A stretch of 64,000 nt of DNA from the NCBI RefSeq assembly GCF_001659605.2, contig NC_035171.2, forward strand, positions 25,213,825 to 25,277,824, written 5' to 3'. A program made the position numbers and the translations under genes. Positions 1 through 12,000 of this stretch are shown in pieces. The notes below the pieces were generated by a model. The model was not told the DNA's origin and did no database searches. It saw only the letters and a list, made by a program, of their open reading frames with translations. Within the stretch, counting starts at the first letter, position 1; every line of letters begins with the position of its first letter. The stretch is from Manihot esculenta (taxonomy: Eukaryota; Streptophyta; Magnoliopsida; Malpighiales; Euphorbiaceae).

Positions 1-66
1 AAGTTTCAGCAGAACCACAGGTGGAATCATCTGAAGTTTCAGCAGAACCACAGGTGGAATCATCTG
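1..66 (+). repeat. 33-bp tandem repeat inside the first visible exon
   Basis: Two identical 33-bp units (1-33 and 34-66) are followed by a partial third. They encode an 11-residue acidic repeat (EVSAEPQVESS) in the host gene. The multiple-of-three length keeps the frame. More units may lie left of the window. Confidence 0.85.
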
Positions 67-3000
67 AAGTTTCAGCTATAGTATCTGAGGAAGACCTTGC
101 CAAAAGTAGTGCTAATCTAGATGAGGATTCTGCTTCAAATCATGACCAAAGCTACCAGCCTACTGATATTGAATGCCCTTCTCCAAATGATGAGGAGGAT
201 ATAAGTAGACATTTAATATCTACAAAACCTGACCAACCTGTGTCAGGTGATGGGCTAGCTATTTCAGTTGTAAGTGCAGAAGAAAAAGTTTCTATACAAG
301 TAGACCAGTTGAAGGAAGAACAGCATCAATTTCAAAGTTTTAAGGGTTCTTTCTTCTTCTCTGATGGAAACTACCGGTTGCTAAGAGCTTTGACTGGTGA
401 GACAAAGGTTCCGTCCTTAGTAATAATAGATCCAATTTCACAGCAGCATTATGTCCCTGAGCAGAAGAATTTTGGCTATGCTTCACTGGAGGATTCTATT
501 CATAGGTTCCTTAACGGAATTCTTACCCCATACCAACAGTCTGAGTCTGAACCTGAAAACCCTAGAGAAGGAACTCGTCCACCTTTTGTTAATGTGGATT
601 TCCATGAGGCAGATTCTATCCCTCGAGTTACAGTTCGAACTTTCACTGAGCAGGTTTTTGGTTTTAATCAATCTGATGATGATAATGCTTGGAAAGAGGA
701 TGTGCTGGTCCTGTTTAGCAATAGTTGGTGTGGATTTTGTCAGAGAATGGAGTTGGTTGTTCGTGAAGTTTATCGGGCCATAAAGGGACACATGAACATG
801 TTGAAGACAGGATCTTGGAACGGTGAAAGTGAAACAGTGGTTAATGGTAAGTCTTATTCTAGACTGCACAAGGTTATGTATTACTTCAAAGCACCGTTGT
901 TAGAATCTTACAATACTCGATTTGAATCTTATGATTCAAATCCATTTTCTAAAAAATCAATTCGAATCTATAGGGCAAATCTTAAATATACTTGAATCAT
1001 ACAATTCTTGATTCGAATCATACGATTCTTGATTCGATTCTACATCCTGACGATTCAAATCTACATGATACAATAAAAAAAATTGATAGTGAATAAGGTG
1101 AATCAATATAAAGTGATCAAATTTTCACCCGATCTAATTGTCTATTTGTAAAGAATTTGTTAGATATTGTATTTTCAAAATTTAAGATCTTATTTATTTT
1201 TGCTTTAAAAAAATGTATATAAAACCTTTCCTTAGCTATTTTTCTTCCACCAATCATTTTTTTCCCTCTTCGTCTTCTGTTTTTTTTCTTTTTGGTTAAT
1301 TTACTTATCTAATTATAGTTGTCAAAGTTATGACAATTTATATTTATAATCTAATATGCTATCTTTTTCTTTACTATTTAATTTTTTGAAATGAGAGTTT
1401 CAGTATATGTATAATGATGACTCTTGTCTACAATTCCAAAGTTCATAATTTACAATGTAAAACTACATAACATAATACATACGTATTATTCTATTATGAA
1501 GAATATTTCTAATTAGATAAATAGTAAATCTATATTTATCAAAATGTCATTATAATATTTTTTTTGCTTATTTTTGGAACATATATTTTTAATTAATTTT
1601 TCAAAGTATCAGCGAATCTTATAATTTGATTATCGATTCATGAAATGAAGATTTCAATTCTCGACTCGAATCTCCATTTGACAACTATGCTTCAAAGAAC
1701 TCGCTTTCCAAAGAGTTCATCTTTAGTTCCTTAATCTAGGAAGCTGAAACTAGTTCGTTCTTTAGAGGATTGGAAGCTGCAATATGTAGAACAAGCTATA
1801 GCATATTGTTTGTGCACAAATAAAACACCCCTGGGTTAGGACTGAAAGCAGGAGTTTTGAGTTCTTCCTTAGTCATTGGAAAATTTAAGGGCCTTTTTTC
1901 TTGTGGAAAGCATGTTGCAGCTTTCTATTTTATTTTTTTGTGAGAAATTTCATCTTCATCTTATGTTCAACTTGGAAAGCATTTTTATTCATGAGTACAA
2001 GGAAATCATTTTTCAATTTTTGAAAATATTTTCATTTCATAATTATTGTAGCACTTCACAAATTTAGAAACCTCTTGTAATGCCTCTTTGACCTCCAACT
2101 TGGTTTTGGAGGTTGACAGGTACAAATGATTGACCTCCTTTATCCTTCTACCCTTCAGTCAAATAAAGTTAAGAAGCTTATTTCTATTTTTATTTCATAC
2201 TATTCAGCCTTTACCCCTATATATTTCTAATCAACTTCCTTCCAAGTTGTTAGTAGTTCATTTTTTTATGAATTGGAACAAGTTTTGACAGATTGTTATA
2301 ATGTGGCAGATAGCTTGAAGAATAATAATATGAAGTTTCCAAAAATCTTCTTAATGGAATGCACATTGAATGATTGCAGTTTGATTCTAAAATCAGCAAA
2401 TCAGGTATGCCTCTTACAGAATTTGCATCAAAACTTTTAGCAATAGAATATTTTTGAATTTGATTATATTACATATTGTTGTCTTATTGGATTAAACCAT
2501 TCAAGGAGTTTATCAAAAGTTGAAGCTGTGGACTGGACTCTCTTGAGAGCAAGGGTTTTAAGCTAAATAGCAGTAAGACAGAAAAAGTACAATACCAGTT
2601 TGGCTCCCATTGAAGAAAAGGAGGTGACGTTAGCTTGGATGGAGTTTTTGTACCTAAATGCAATCAATTTAATTATTTAGGTTCAATCACGTAAAAGAAT
2701 GAAGCTTTATATGATAATATAACTCCTATAACTAGACAGGATGGATTAAATGGAGGAGTACAATGGTGTGTTATGCGATCTAAGATCTCTAATAAAGTGA
2801 GTTAAATTCTATAGGACTATGGTTAGACAAGTAAGTTATATGAAATTGAATGGCATCTATAGTACAATGTACTTACAAGATGAGTGTGATGGAGAATATG
2901 AATGATAAAAGGGATATCAAGTAATAAAGTGATTGATAAAGTTGGGGATGTATTAGAGACTCCATGTAGGACATATTGCAGATAGAATGAGAGGATCCAT

Positions 3001-6000
3001 GAAGATTGTTTGGTTATGTTAGCATAGAGCATAACTAACATAGTAAGAAATTGTGGTGAATTAGTAAGGGAAGGAGTAAGAAGGCGATAAAAGGACCGAA
3101 AATGACATGAAGAGAAGTGACATCAAAGGATTTATAAGTTTTGGATAATGATGCCAGCTAGGTGTCGAATAGAGCCAAATGATGAAAAGTGATCTAGATA
3201 GTCGACTCTAATTAGTTTGGGTTCAAGGCTCAGTTTATGTGATTGTTGTTATCGTTGTTGTTGTTGTTGTTGTTGTTATATAGCTTCTTTAAGTTATGAG
3301 CCTTTTTAGCAGGTTTCATCTTTTATTTACTTTACTTCTTCCAAATATGTTAGAATTTTTCACATTGGTTGATTTGATGGAATTACTCTTGTAGCTCTTA
3401 GTGTTAAAGATTGTTCTGTAATTGATTCTCTTTCCGTGATTAGAAAATTTAAGTGCCATGATTGTGGCACTAGAGTGATGCACTTCTATTTTGCATTTTC
3501 CAATAATCCCTAGATCTCTACATTTATGCCAATGGATTACATACGTTACCTTGAGGATTTTTTTTTTCTGAACACTTATCGATTCGTAGGGCTAATTTCA
3601 ATTGTCCATGAACTTAGCATAAGTGCGTATTAGTCTCCATTGTGATTGATTTGATGACCCATATTGGCATATTTTAAAATAATTTAAATTTATAGCCAAA
3701 TATATATTTATGCTTATGTATAATTTGAGTTAATCTCTTGAGCACTTGGATTAAAATAGTAACTTATTGAGTATACGAACATATAAAAATCATAACAAAT
3801 TGATGATTTATCCCCAAAAAAAAAAAAAGAATGGTCCCAATTATAACTTCATGCTGACTGTACTCTAAATTTGATGATTGTGCTTTAAATTTTCATGAAA
3901 TGATAAATTATTTTTTAAAAGTTGTTGACTTCTCAAAAGAGAATGGGAAGAAGGGGGAAGAGGGTAACTTGTTATTTTTTGAAAATTAGAGCAAATTAGC
4001 AGAATTTAGAGTATGTTAGCAATAAGTGAAATCATTTATAACTTTTTTTGATATGTCATTGATGACATATTCTGATTTTATAAATTCAGGTGGTTAGCAT
4101 GTTAGGATTCTAGTTTAGGTGTTAAATATGTTAATGCTAGATGGTATAGGGTGTAAATATATAATTAGCCTAAATTTATTGTTTTTCTCCATCTCTTTAT
4201 TGTCTTTTCTTCTCTCCCTCTCATCTTACTTACCTTCCTCAAGCACAAGTGATAATTTGTCTGAAACCAAAGGTTTTCCACGTGTTCCAAAATAACTATA
4301 CGCTCACTTCCCTTCTGTTTCTCGTATCTAACCCCACTAATTAAGATACCCTTTGTTCGTTATGTCTATCTTCACATAAAAAATACCCCAAATCTCAACC
4401 CCTTTCTATCTATAATAATAATTCCTAGCTCCTCTTTCTTTAAACCTCATTCACTTTATTTCTACATTCCTTGTCTCTCTCCTTATCCATAAAGCAATGC
4501 ACACCTTTCAAAGAATTGAGCCCTATCTCAAATTTCTAAACCGAGAGCATTAACCCGACTTATAGACTCATAATGTAGCCACACTAAGTCAACTCATGTA
4601 GCATTGTTGTAGCCATTATGTTAAGTTTCGTGCATATATTTTTTCAAGTCTGGCCAATTGTCCATCTTAGCACTTTTGTGTAAGTCAGCCATAGTTTTGT
4701 GATTGTATGAAGGCCTTTCTTAGACTTTTACATTTTCGATTATCCTTGTTTAATCTTTTGATTAATTTTCCTTATTATTACCATCTTCATTTATAATATT
4801 GAAAATTACATTTTATAAAACCTTTACTTGTCTACATGAACCCCAATTTGTTAACTTCCTCCTACATTACTAAATTGTAATGTTTATTTTTATTTTATGT
4901 CCATTTAGCTTCAAACCCCTAACTCTAGGGGCTTTTCTACAATTAACTTCAAATCCTTGAACTCTAGGATGCTACTCCACAGCATAATTTGTTAATTCGG
5001 GTTTTCTTCCATCAGAATTATACCATCAAAAAAGATATGTACAAGGGATGTCTCCTTAGACATAATCTGTTAATTCATTAAGCAAACAACATCTATTGAT
5101 AAGTATCTTCGTGACTTGTGTTTCAATGAACTTGTAAAAACCTGGTGCTATAGTTATTAAAGGCATGTTTGAAAGCGCAAGGTGACCTAGGCTCTAGAAG
5201 TAGCACTTCAAAGCTTTGCAGGCAGGCAGCCTTGGAAAGTGAGCCCAAGAGAATGAGATGCTCCTAGGCAAATGACACCTTTGCTAGACTAATTGCCTTC
5301 CAGCTTTAATTCATGTCATTTATGTTATGAATCCTAGTAAGAAGAAGAAGAGATAGAAAGGGATATCTAGTTGCACCGTCACATTATATGGCTGTATGTG
5401 GCTCTTGGTGTAGTAATAGTGTAATAATTGGGCTTAATGCTTTGGGCCTAAACTAATTTAGATTTGTTTTTGAAAATCTTTTGGCCCTAAATCTAATCTA
5501 GAGATTTATTAGTGCTCTTTCACACACACGCACATATAATAAATTATATTTTGCTTTAAATAAAAATAAACTTCTTTATATTAAATACATAGTTATTCTT
5601 AATAAATTTACAAAATTCAATTGAATCAATTTAAATAAAATATGTATTAAAAATTAAAAAGTAATGCAATAAAAATTTAAATTATCATTTTTGCATTATA
5701 TTTGATTAAAAACAAAATTAGTATTTTAACGGTAATTTTATTCATATATGTAATTTAATTGACAATGATAGTGATTGAATAAAATGAAAACAAGTGATGA
5801 AATAAATAATATATTACATATATTTTAATATTTAAAAAGAGGATGCCTCAGTGTATATAGCAATCCCACATTTTGGCCTTTAGGGAAGGTTGATGTGCAC
5901 AACCATCTGCGAACTTTGCAGAGAGGCTGTTTCTGTGACTTGAACCCATTACTTTAGGTTACAACTGGAGCAACTGTACTGTTATATGAAAGCCATATGG

Positions 6001-8426
6001 TGGTGGCTTTATATTAATCCTTTTATTGTACTTTTAAGTTGTGTATTTTTATGGATTTTTTGTTTTTGCACCTTGGCTTGCTTAGGCGTGTGCACCTAGG
6101 CTCTAGGATCTTTGGCACCTTGGATGGCCTTGAGCTTTTTGACAACTGTGGCTGGTGTATATTTTTCATAAACTTGGAGTTCCTTATAGTATTTGGTATC
6201 TTAATTTTCCCCTTCATATTCTTGTAAGCTATAATTTATATTTTAGTTGTTTGAATTTTTTTTTTACTTTTGGATATATAATAAATATAAGCTGATACTC
6301 TCTCACTCTGATTGTCAGTTGCCAATCATACTTTTTATGTGGTTAATTACACTCAGATAACAGGGCAGTATTCTTCCATTGAAGTTAACCTTTGAAGTTT
6401 ACTTACCTCTTCTTTGGTATATTTGGATATGCAGAGGGAAGTTTATCCTGCTCTATTATTATTTCCAGCAGAAAGGAAGACCTCTGTATCTTATGAAGGA
6501 GACATGGCAGTAGCTGATGTTATTAAGTTTATGGCTGTTCATGGAAGTAGCTCTCAACATCTTACCAATGAGAAGGGTAATTAATTAATTTTATTTATTT
6601 GTATAGAAGCATCTTTTGACATCATGTATGGCTCCAACTGGTATGGACAGTCGGAAAATTTGCTAACTTGTTGCCAGTGGCTGACTGGCCATTCTAATTA
6701 GGTATCTACTAAATCCTTCACGTTTGTATGGCATGTGTCATGCACAGAAATCATTGATAACTTTTTAAAATAAACTAATTGTAAATACATGTATAATGAG
6801 GAATTCTTATAAATTCTAATAGCTTTGGAGTTTGGACTTGGCAGCTACATCGTGAAATTGTGAACTACACATTTGAAAAAATATTAATAGGAAAGGGGGA
6901 AAAAAATGCATACATAAATTGACATAAAATGTTGTATGGATATATGCATTAAGATTAATGAAGGAGTCTTTTTGTCTTTTTACATAAATAAACTTTTGGC
7001 CCCTTTATATTGCTTTACATGATATCTAATAGAGGAAGAACAATCTTGAAAGTGATTTGATTGATTGTCTTTTTTCATTGTTGGTCTTGCGAAATTTGTA
7101 CAAAGCAACATTTAAGCTATTTTGTATGGAAAGAGGTTTAACCCTTCTTTTGAAGGTGTGGATAACCTTGGCTAATGCAACAGTAAATGGGAAGAAGCCA
7201 CCTTTTAAGAAAAATGACTTTTTCCTTTCAAAAGAGGAAGTCATTTTTTAGATTTTGAGAATCTTATTAATACCACTAAATTTCTATTTATAAATTTGTT
7301 AATATCTTGTATTTTAACATGAAAATCAAATAATGGAAAAATAAGTTTTTTTTTTTTTGAAAAATATTTTCCATAGAAGACATTTTCGGCAAAATAATTT
7401 ATGTAGAAATACTTATTTCTGCATACAAGTTATTTTTTGCAAACAAATGGAGTTTTAGTGATTGAACTGAAATTAGCAGTAAATTCAAGGATTGTGGTTT
7501 AAATTAATGCTTTCAATTGCTTGGTGAATTCATTACAGTGTGAAGCTTAGCTGCTTGCATTAGTACTTGTGAGGCACACCCTGATTCAAGTACCTAAATT
7601 TCAATTTTACCTAACCTGTTTGCAAATTGTCGTGTTCAAGGAACTTCCTCTCATTTTGTGTTCACTTTTGAGTTTTTACTTGGCACATTCATGAAAGTAT
7701 TAAGCTTGTTATTTTATTCCCCTTTGTTTTTCTCACTTTTTAGGGATTCTATGGACTCTAGCCGAAAAAAGTAGCAAGTCTCATTCTAAAGATGTATTAC
7801 CATCCACAGTTCGCAAGGACGCTCCTGTTGGAAAGGGCAAATACCATGAAGTCCTATTAAAGAACCGGACACCAAGGAGATCCGTAGACTTCAGCGATAT
7901 CAAGTCACACGCATCCAAAGACTTTCATGAAACAATTCCTAACGTGCTGGTTGGCTCAACCCTTGTTGCTACTGAAAAACTCGCAATGCCACCATTTGAT
8001 AAATCAATGGTTCTCATTGTGAAGGCAAATAAAAATACAGGATTTCAAGGTCTGATTTATAATAAACTTATCAAATGGGAGTCTCTGGATGATCTGGAGA
8101 AAGGGTTTGAGCTACTAAAAGAAGCTCCTCTTTCTTTTGGCGGTCCACTTATAAGACGAGGAGCGCCTTTTGTTGCTCTAACAAGAAGACTAATCAAAGA
8201 TCAATTACCCGAAGTCGCATCAGGTATCTACTTCCTTGATCAAAAAGCCACACTCCATGAGATTGAAGAGCTGAAGTCTGGAAATCAATCCATAGCTGAC
8301 TACTGGTTTTTCTATGGGTATGCAAGTTGGGGCTGGGATCAGTTGTATGAAGAGATTGCTGGAGGAGCTTGGTATATAAGTATGGACAACATGGGACAGT
8401 TAGAATGGCCTGGAAGTCATGTTTGA
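3..8426 (+). CDS. UPF0301/DUF179 protein with thioredoxin-like domain, 3' part, four exons
   Basis: Exons 3-846, 2292-2404, 6435-6576 and 7744-8426 join in frame (593 residues plus TGA); donors are GT, acceptors AG, and phases agree at each junction. The gene starts before the window. The N-terminal visible part is acidic and Ser/Glu-rich, then comes a thioredoxin-like fold with the redox motif CGFC at bases 729-740, preceded by SNSW. The next two exons encode the FPKIFLMECTLND and REVYPALLLFPAE segments usual in plant homologues. The last exon is the UPF0301 (AlgH-like) domain, with GFQGLIYNK, a GGP loop and the YGYASWGWDQL block near the C-terminus. Plants have such Trx-UPF0301 fusions (an Arabidopsis homologue is, as I recall, At3g19780); their biochemical role is not established, so redox activity is an inference from CxxC. 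All junctions were assigned by eye. It looks intact despite insertions in its introns. Confidence 0.88.
892..1689. mobile_element. hAT-type MITE in intron 1
   Basis: The element is flanked by a perfect 8-bp duplication CTTCAAAG at 884-891 and 1690-1697. Its ends are imperfect inverted repeats of the form CAnnGTTGTnAnA (left CACCGTTGTTAGAA, right read inward CATAGTTGTCAAA), as in hAT elements. Subterminal regions are full of GATTCGAATC-like motifs in both orientations. No transposase coding is visible, so it is non-autonomous. It makes up more than half of intron 1, and starts 45 bp after the splice donor. Confidence 0.82.
2530..3278 (+). mobile_element. RTE-type LINE 3' remnant in intron 2
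   Basis: Broken reading frames give recognisable pieces of the C-terminal part of an RTE-like reverse transcriptase: GFKLNSSKTE near 2550, SLDGVFVPKCNQFNYLGS near 2635-2690, FYRTMVRQ near 2810, and IADRMRE near 2980. The segment ends in a TTG microsatellite (about 3243-3278), the usual simple-repeat tail of plant RTE elements. Many stops and frameshifts show that it is dead. It is 5'-truncated. Confidence 0.72.
3279..5148. other. Intron 2 sequence, no gene recognised
   Basis: AT-rich, with homopolymer and pyrimidine-rich stretches (for example 4190-4500). No reading frame, RNA gene or clear repeat boundary was found here. Confidence 0.6.
5149..6150. mobile_element. Older hAT-like non-autonomous element in intron 2
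   Basis: Ends resemble those of the MITE in intron 1: left TATAGTTATTAAA, right read inward CACAGTTGTCAAA. The flanking octamers match at 6 of 8 positions (cctggtgc, gctggtgt). Near-end segments share an inverted motif around CCTAGGCTCTAG (about 5190 and 6095). No coding capacity is visible. Boundaries are less certain than for the intron 1 element because the duplication has decayed. Confidence 0.45.
6577..7743. other. Intron 3 of the host gene
   Basis: Donor GTAATT after 6576, acceptor TTTTTAG before 7744. The interior is AT-rich. I see no gene or mobile element in it; small open frames around 7026-7251 overlap on both strands and look like chance. Confidence 0.7.
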
Positions 8427-9671
8427 GGCATGCTTTATTATACTGACGTGTAGTAGAGATTTGAAGTTTCTAGAACAGGGAACTATTTTTTATGGTATAG
8501 AGTATAGAGAAGAGTTTAAGGTATAGAGAAGAGGTTAAGGATACATTCCGCAGGTTATGTTTCTAGTTAATTGAATTTCTTGGAAAAGAAAAATTGTTGA
8601 TTTTTTTCTCTTTATTTTGCTTACAACTCTTTAGGTTTTAATATGACTAAAAATACAAAATTTACTTTTGAATTATACAGTAAGTGTCATATATATTAAA
8701 ACTTTCTATCTAAATTTACTTTAAAACTATCATTAAAAGGGTAAATAAGTCTATTAATAATAATTTTTGGATAAATTTAAACTGTTAAGAGTAAATTTAA
8801 ATTTTTTTCTATTTTATTTTCGTTCTACTTTAGGGCTTCATCTTGATAGTATAATGACCATTGTCTGTTTTGGTAGTGTCATTGAACAAACTGACACTTG
8901 GGCGGGAGCATTCGGTCTGAATAAATTCCTAAGCATTCGGTCAGTTCGGTTTAAATTCAAATTCGAACTGAATAAACTGAAAACTGAAATTTTAGTATTT
9001 ATGAAAATCGAATGGAATCGATTTAAATTAGAAATTAAATTAAATTAAATTGGTTTCGGTTTAATTGGTTTTGATTTTTAATATTTTTTTTTATTTTTTA
9101 CACTTTATTTTTAGTATTTTAAAATTTAATTAAAATATTTTAATTTTAATATGATTTAATTTCTCTGAAAAAATATATTATTATCACTAATCGGTTCGGT
9201 TTGATTTTTTTATTTTTTTTTATCAAAACTGAACTGAATCGAAATAATTAAAATTTCTGAAATTAAAAATCGAATCAAACCAGATCGGATCGAAATGAAT
9301 AAAAAATCAAACTTAATTTTTAAATTAATTCGGTTCGATTGATTTTTTCGATTTGAATTGAATACTGCTACCTTACTCACACCACTTTCAGTAAAATCAT
9401 GAATTAAATCATGAATTTTTAATGTCAACGTACCATAATTAAAGTATATATCTTTATTTTCAATAAAGGGATAAATTTTCAAAAATTGAAAACTTTAGTT
9501 AACCTAAATATAACTAAAGAGTTTGTTTTTTCTTTTTTAATAATTAATATATTTTCATCATATTTAGATGAGGAGAGTAATGTACATCTCATAACACAGT
9601 AAAACATATTGTGTTTAATCACTTAGTGAACCGCAATTTGAGAGTTCATAACTCAGAAAACAATTTAGTAT
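8427..9671. other. 3' UTR and AT-rich intergenic DNA with CGGTT-type motifs
   Basis: The first part is presumably the 3' UTR. From about 8860 to 9360 there are many CGGTTTGATTT/AATCAAACCG-like motifs in both orientations, as in degenerate plant MITE-like repeats. I could not fix termini or a target duplication. No coding signal is visible. Confidence 0.5.
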
Positions 9672-9999
9672 TGAGTAAAAGGAGGAGATTTATGTTTGGC
9701 AAAAGGAATTGATTTTATTGCTTATGTCTTCATGTATTTATACATATCATTGGAATATTCTGGTGTTTGCTATAAAGAATTACAACTATTTACAAAGAAT
9801 AAAAATAGAAATTACAGTTATTAATATACAATAAATACTTATTTTGCTGCTTGTGTACGTGGATCTTGATAATCCACGTGTCTTGAGCTATTATTGGTCA
9901 AGAGAGGAAAAAGGTGTCGTTTCTTTTATTGTTTTGCTTTGTCTCTTTTAATTGGAACATGTCGTCTCCCCCTTTGCATTCCGTTTTGATAAGTATACA
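9672..9999 (-). repeat. 3' LTR of the copia element
   Basis: Starts TGAGTAAAAGGAGG and ends GTATACA on the + strand. It aligns over its whole length with 46088-46410 but with many substitutions and small indels. Confidence 0.88.
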
Positions 10000-10402
10000 T
10001 CTCCTGCAAGATGAACACAAGTCTAGCGATTGGATGTTCATCTTGAGTAACAAAGTGTTTAATTGAGGGGCATTGATGAGTTTGGTAAAAAGATTTGCGA
10101 TCTATGATCTGGAAAGGACATGGATAGTCTAGATGAAGCCTTGTTGAAGTTGCTTGTGGACAACGTGGCAAGTTTTATCCAAGTGCTTAGTCCATTTGTG
10201 GAAAACGGGATTGAAAGTTATATGTTGTGCAGCCCTGATATTGTAATGAAGAAGAACAGGTAGCTTTATCTACATTTGAAACTCTTTTAAGATGTAGCTA
10301 ACCCATTTCAATTTACATACAATAGAAGTTATGCTTAACTATTCGACTTATGTCGTGGATTTGCTGACGGTATTTTGTTTCTTCATTTTTCAGGATATGA
10401 GT
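10000..10402 (-). pseudogene. Copia RNase H, C-terminal fragment
   Basis: Read on the - strand, this gives a degenerate copia RNase H end, with the NP.FH..TKH..CH.V..QLQQG pattern followed by a LFTKLINAPQLNTLL tail next to the LTR. Stops interrupt it. It is cut off from the reverse transcriptase fragment by the Tekay-type element at 10403-15298. Confidence 0.72.
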
Positions 10403-11926
10403 TGTAACGACCCCAAAATGGACCGTCACCGGCGCTAGGACTCAGGTCGGCTTAAGGCCGCCAGAACCCGTAGTAAGCCTGCTATACTCTCTGTGTACCT
10501 GGAAAACTCATACATGATCATACATTTTCTGTGATAACATAAAAACTCTTTTCTCTGTACTCTTTTCTCTGTACCAAGGCTTAACCTGTGCATGCACTAT
10601 CTCTGTACTCTGTACTCTGTACCCCTGGGTAGAGATTGCTCTAGATGGGTTAACGCATACCTGTTAAGCCTGGTTTTTCACATACTCTGTAAAACATATA
10701 AATATACAGATCATGTACCAAACAACAGATTTACATCACAAACTACTAAGTCAAGCACATCTGTAACTGAAAACATAACTATTACATCTCTTGAACATTA
10801 CATGTCCACTCTACACTATTACACATCTCTTTACTCTTTCTGTATCCTGCTGGACTGTCCCTGTACACTGTATACTGACCCTGCAAAACTGGGGTTAAAG
10901 GAGTGGGATGAGCTCTATAGCCCAGTGAGTAGAACAGTAAAACATCTCAGTAAAACATGATCTCATGGAATGCGTCATAACACAGACAAGCCACATCAAG
11001 AGTAAACCTGTCACCACATAGTCCCAGTAACTCTGTGCCAGGGCGTAGAATCGAACACCTGGTCTTCCTGTCATATATGTATATGTGTATATAACACCTC
11101 TGTACTTACCATTGCCAGGGCGTAGTCAAAGGCTCCTGGTCTTTGCTATACCTGACAGGGCGTAGTCAAAGGCTCCTGGACTTTGCTATACCTGCCAGGG
11201 CGTAGTCAAAGGCTCCTGGTCTTCCTGTCTGTGACTATGGGATCATTCAGCATTTACCCACATCAACAAATCACTATGCAATGCAACATATTCGTGGTTA
11301 CTAATGCACTCAAGCATCTCTACCCAAACCTTCATAAAACTTCTGTACAACAGTAAAACATGTTCAAGATCTTCACTTACCTCCTGTAAACACGAAGATG
11401 AACGATCTGAACAAAGAAAATAGCTCACCTCTTCTTCACACTCACTAAACTCAAAACCTTAACTTTTTGCTTCAACCTTTCAAAACCTTTGACAACCAAC
11501 AAAACAACACACTTGCAGGAGCTGTACAATATAGGAGACGTGGCCAAGCTTCTGGACAGGGTGTGGAGCCAACACCTGTCCAAAATGCTGACTAAGGAAT
11601 GCTCAATTGTTGGCTAGCCAACTCAGCTTCGGCTGCCGAATCGCATGCAAAACCATGCAACATTCGGGGGCCGAACCTGAACTGCGGAAGCCGAACATTG
11701 GGCACTTTCGGCGGCCGAACTTACCTTCGGCGGCCGAACTTGGCAAAAGTCTCCTTAGCCTTTTCTCTTCCAACCTCATACCAACTCAAACCAATTCAAC
11801 TCAAAACCTGAAAATACATCATAACACTGTAGGAAAACATATATCCTACCCTTCTATAGAATTCCGACACCCCGGATTCCACCGGACGACAGGAATTCCG
11901 GTGCTGGATTCTAGCCGGGTATTACA
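10403..11926 (-). repeat. 3' LTR of the deleted Tekay-type element (shortened)
   Basis: Runs from TGTAACGACCCC to GGGTATTACA, 1524 bp, against 2254 bp in the partner LTR. Most of the difference is one block of roughly 780 bp, present at about 13911-14690 in the partner and missing here. It carries one more copy of the CAGGGCGTAG repeat than the partner. Confidence 0.88.
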
Positions 11927-11927
11927 T

Positions 11928-11942
11928 TCTCCCCCCTTTAAA
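11928..11942 (-). other. Polypurine tract of the deleted Tekay-type element
   Basis: On the - strand the tract reads TTTAAAGGGGGGAGAA immediately before the 3' LTR, preceded by CGAGGACGAATG. The complete element has the same arrangement at 32738-32762. Confidence 0.8.
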
Positions 11943-12000
11943 AACATTCGTCCTCGAATGATCCGAAAACAAATAACACAGGAAACGGAGAAAACGAACC

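Noticed and set aside
5875..5985. A tRNA-like or SINE promoter region (ACTTGAACCCATTACTTTAG)
   Set aside because: It resembles a B box only loosely and I could not find a matching A box or cloverleaf; it lies within the proposed hAT-like element.
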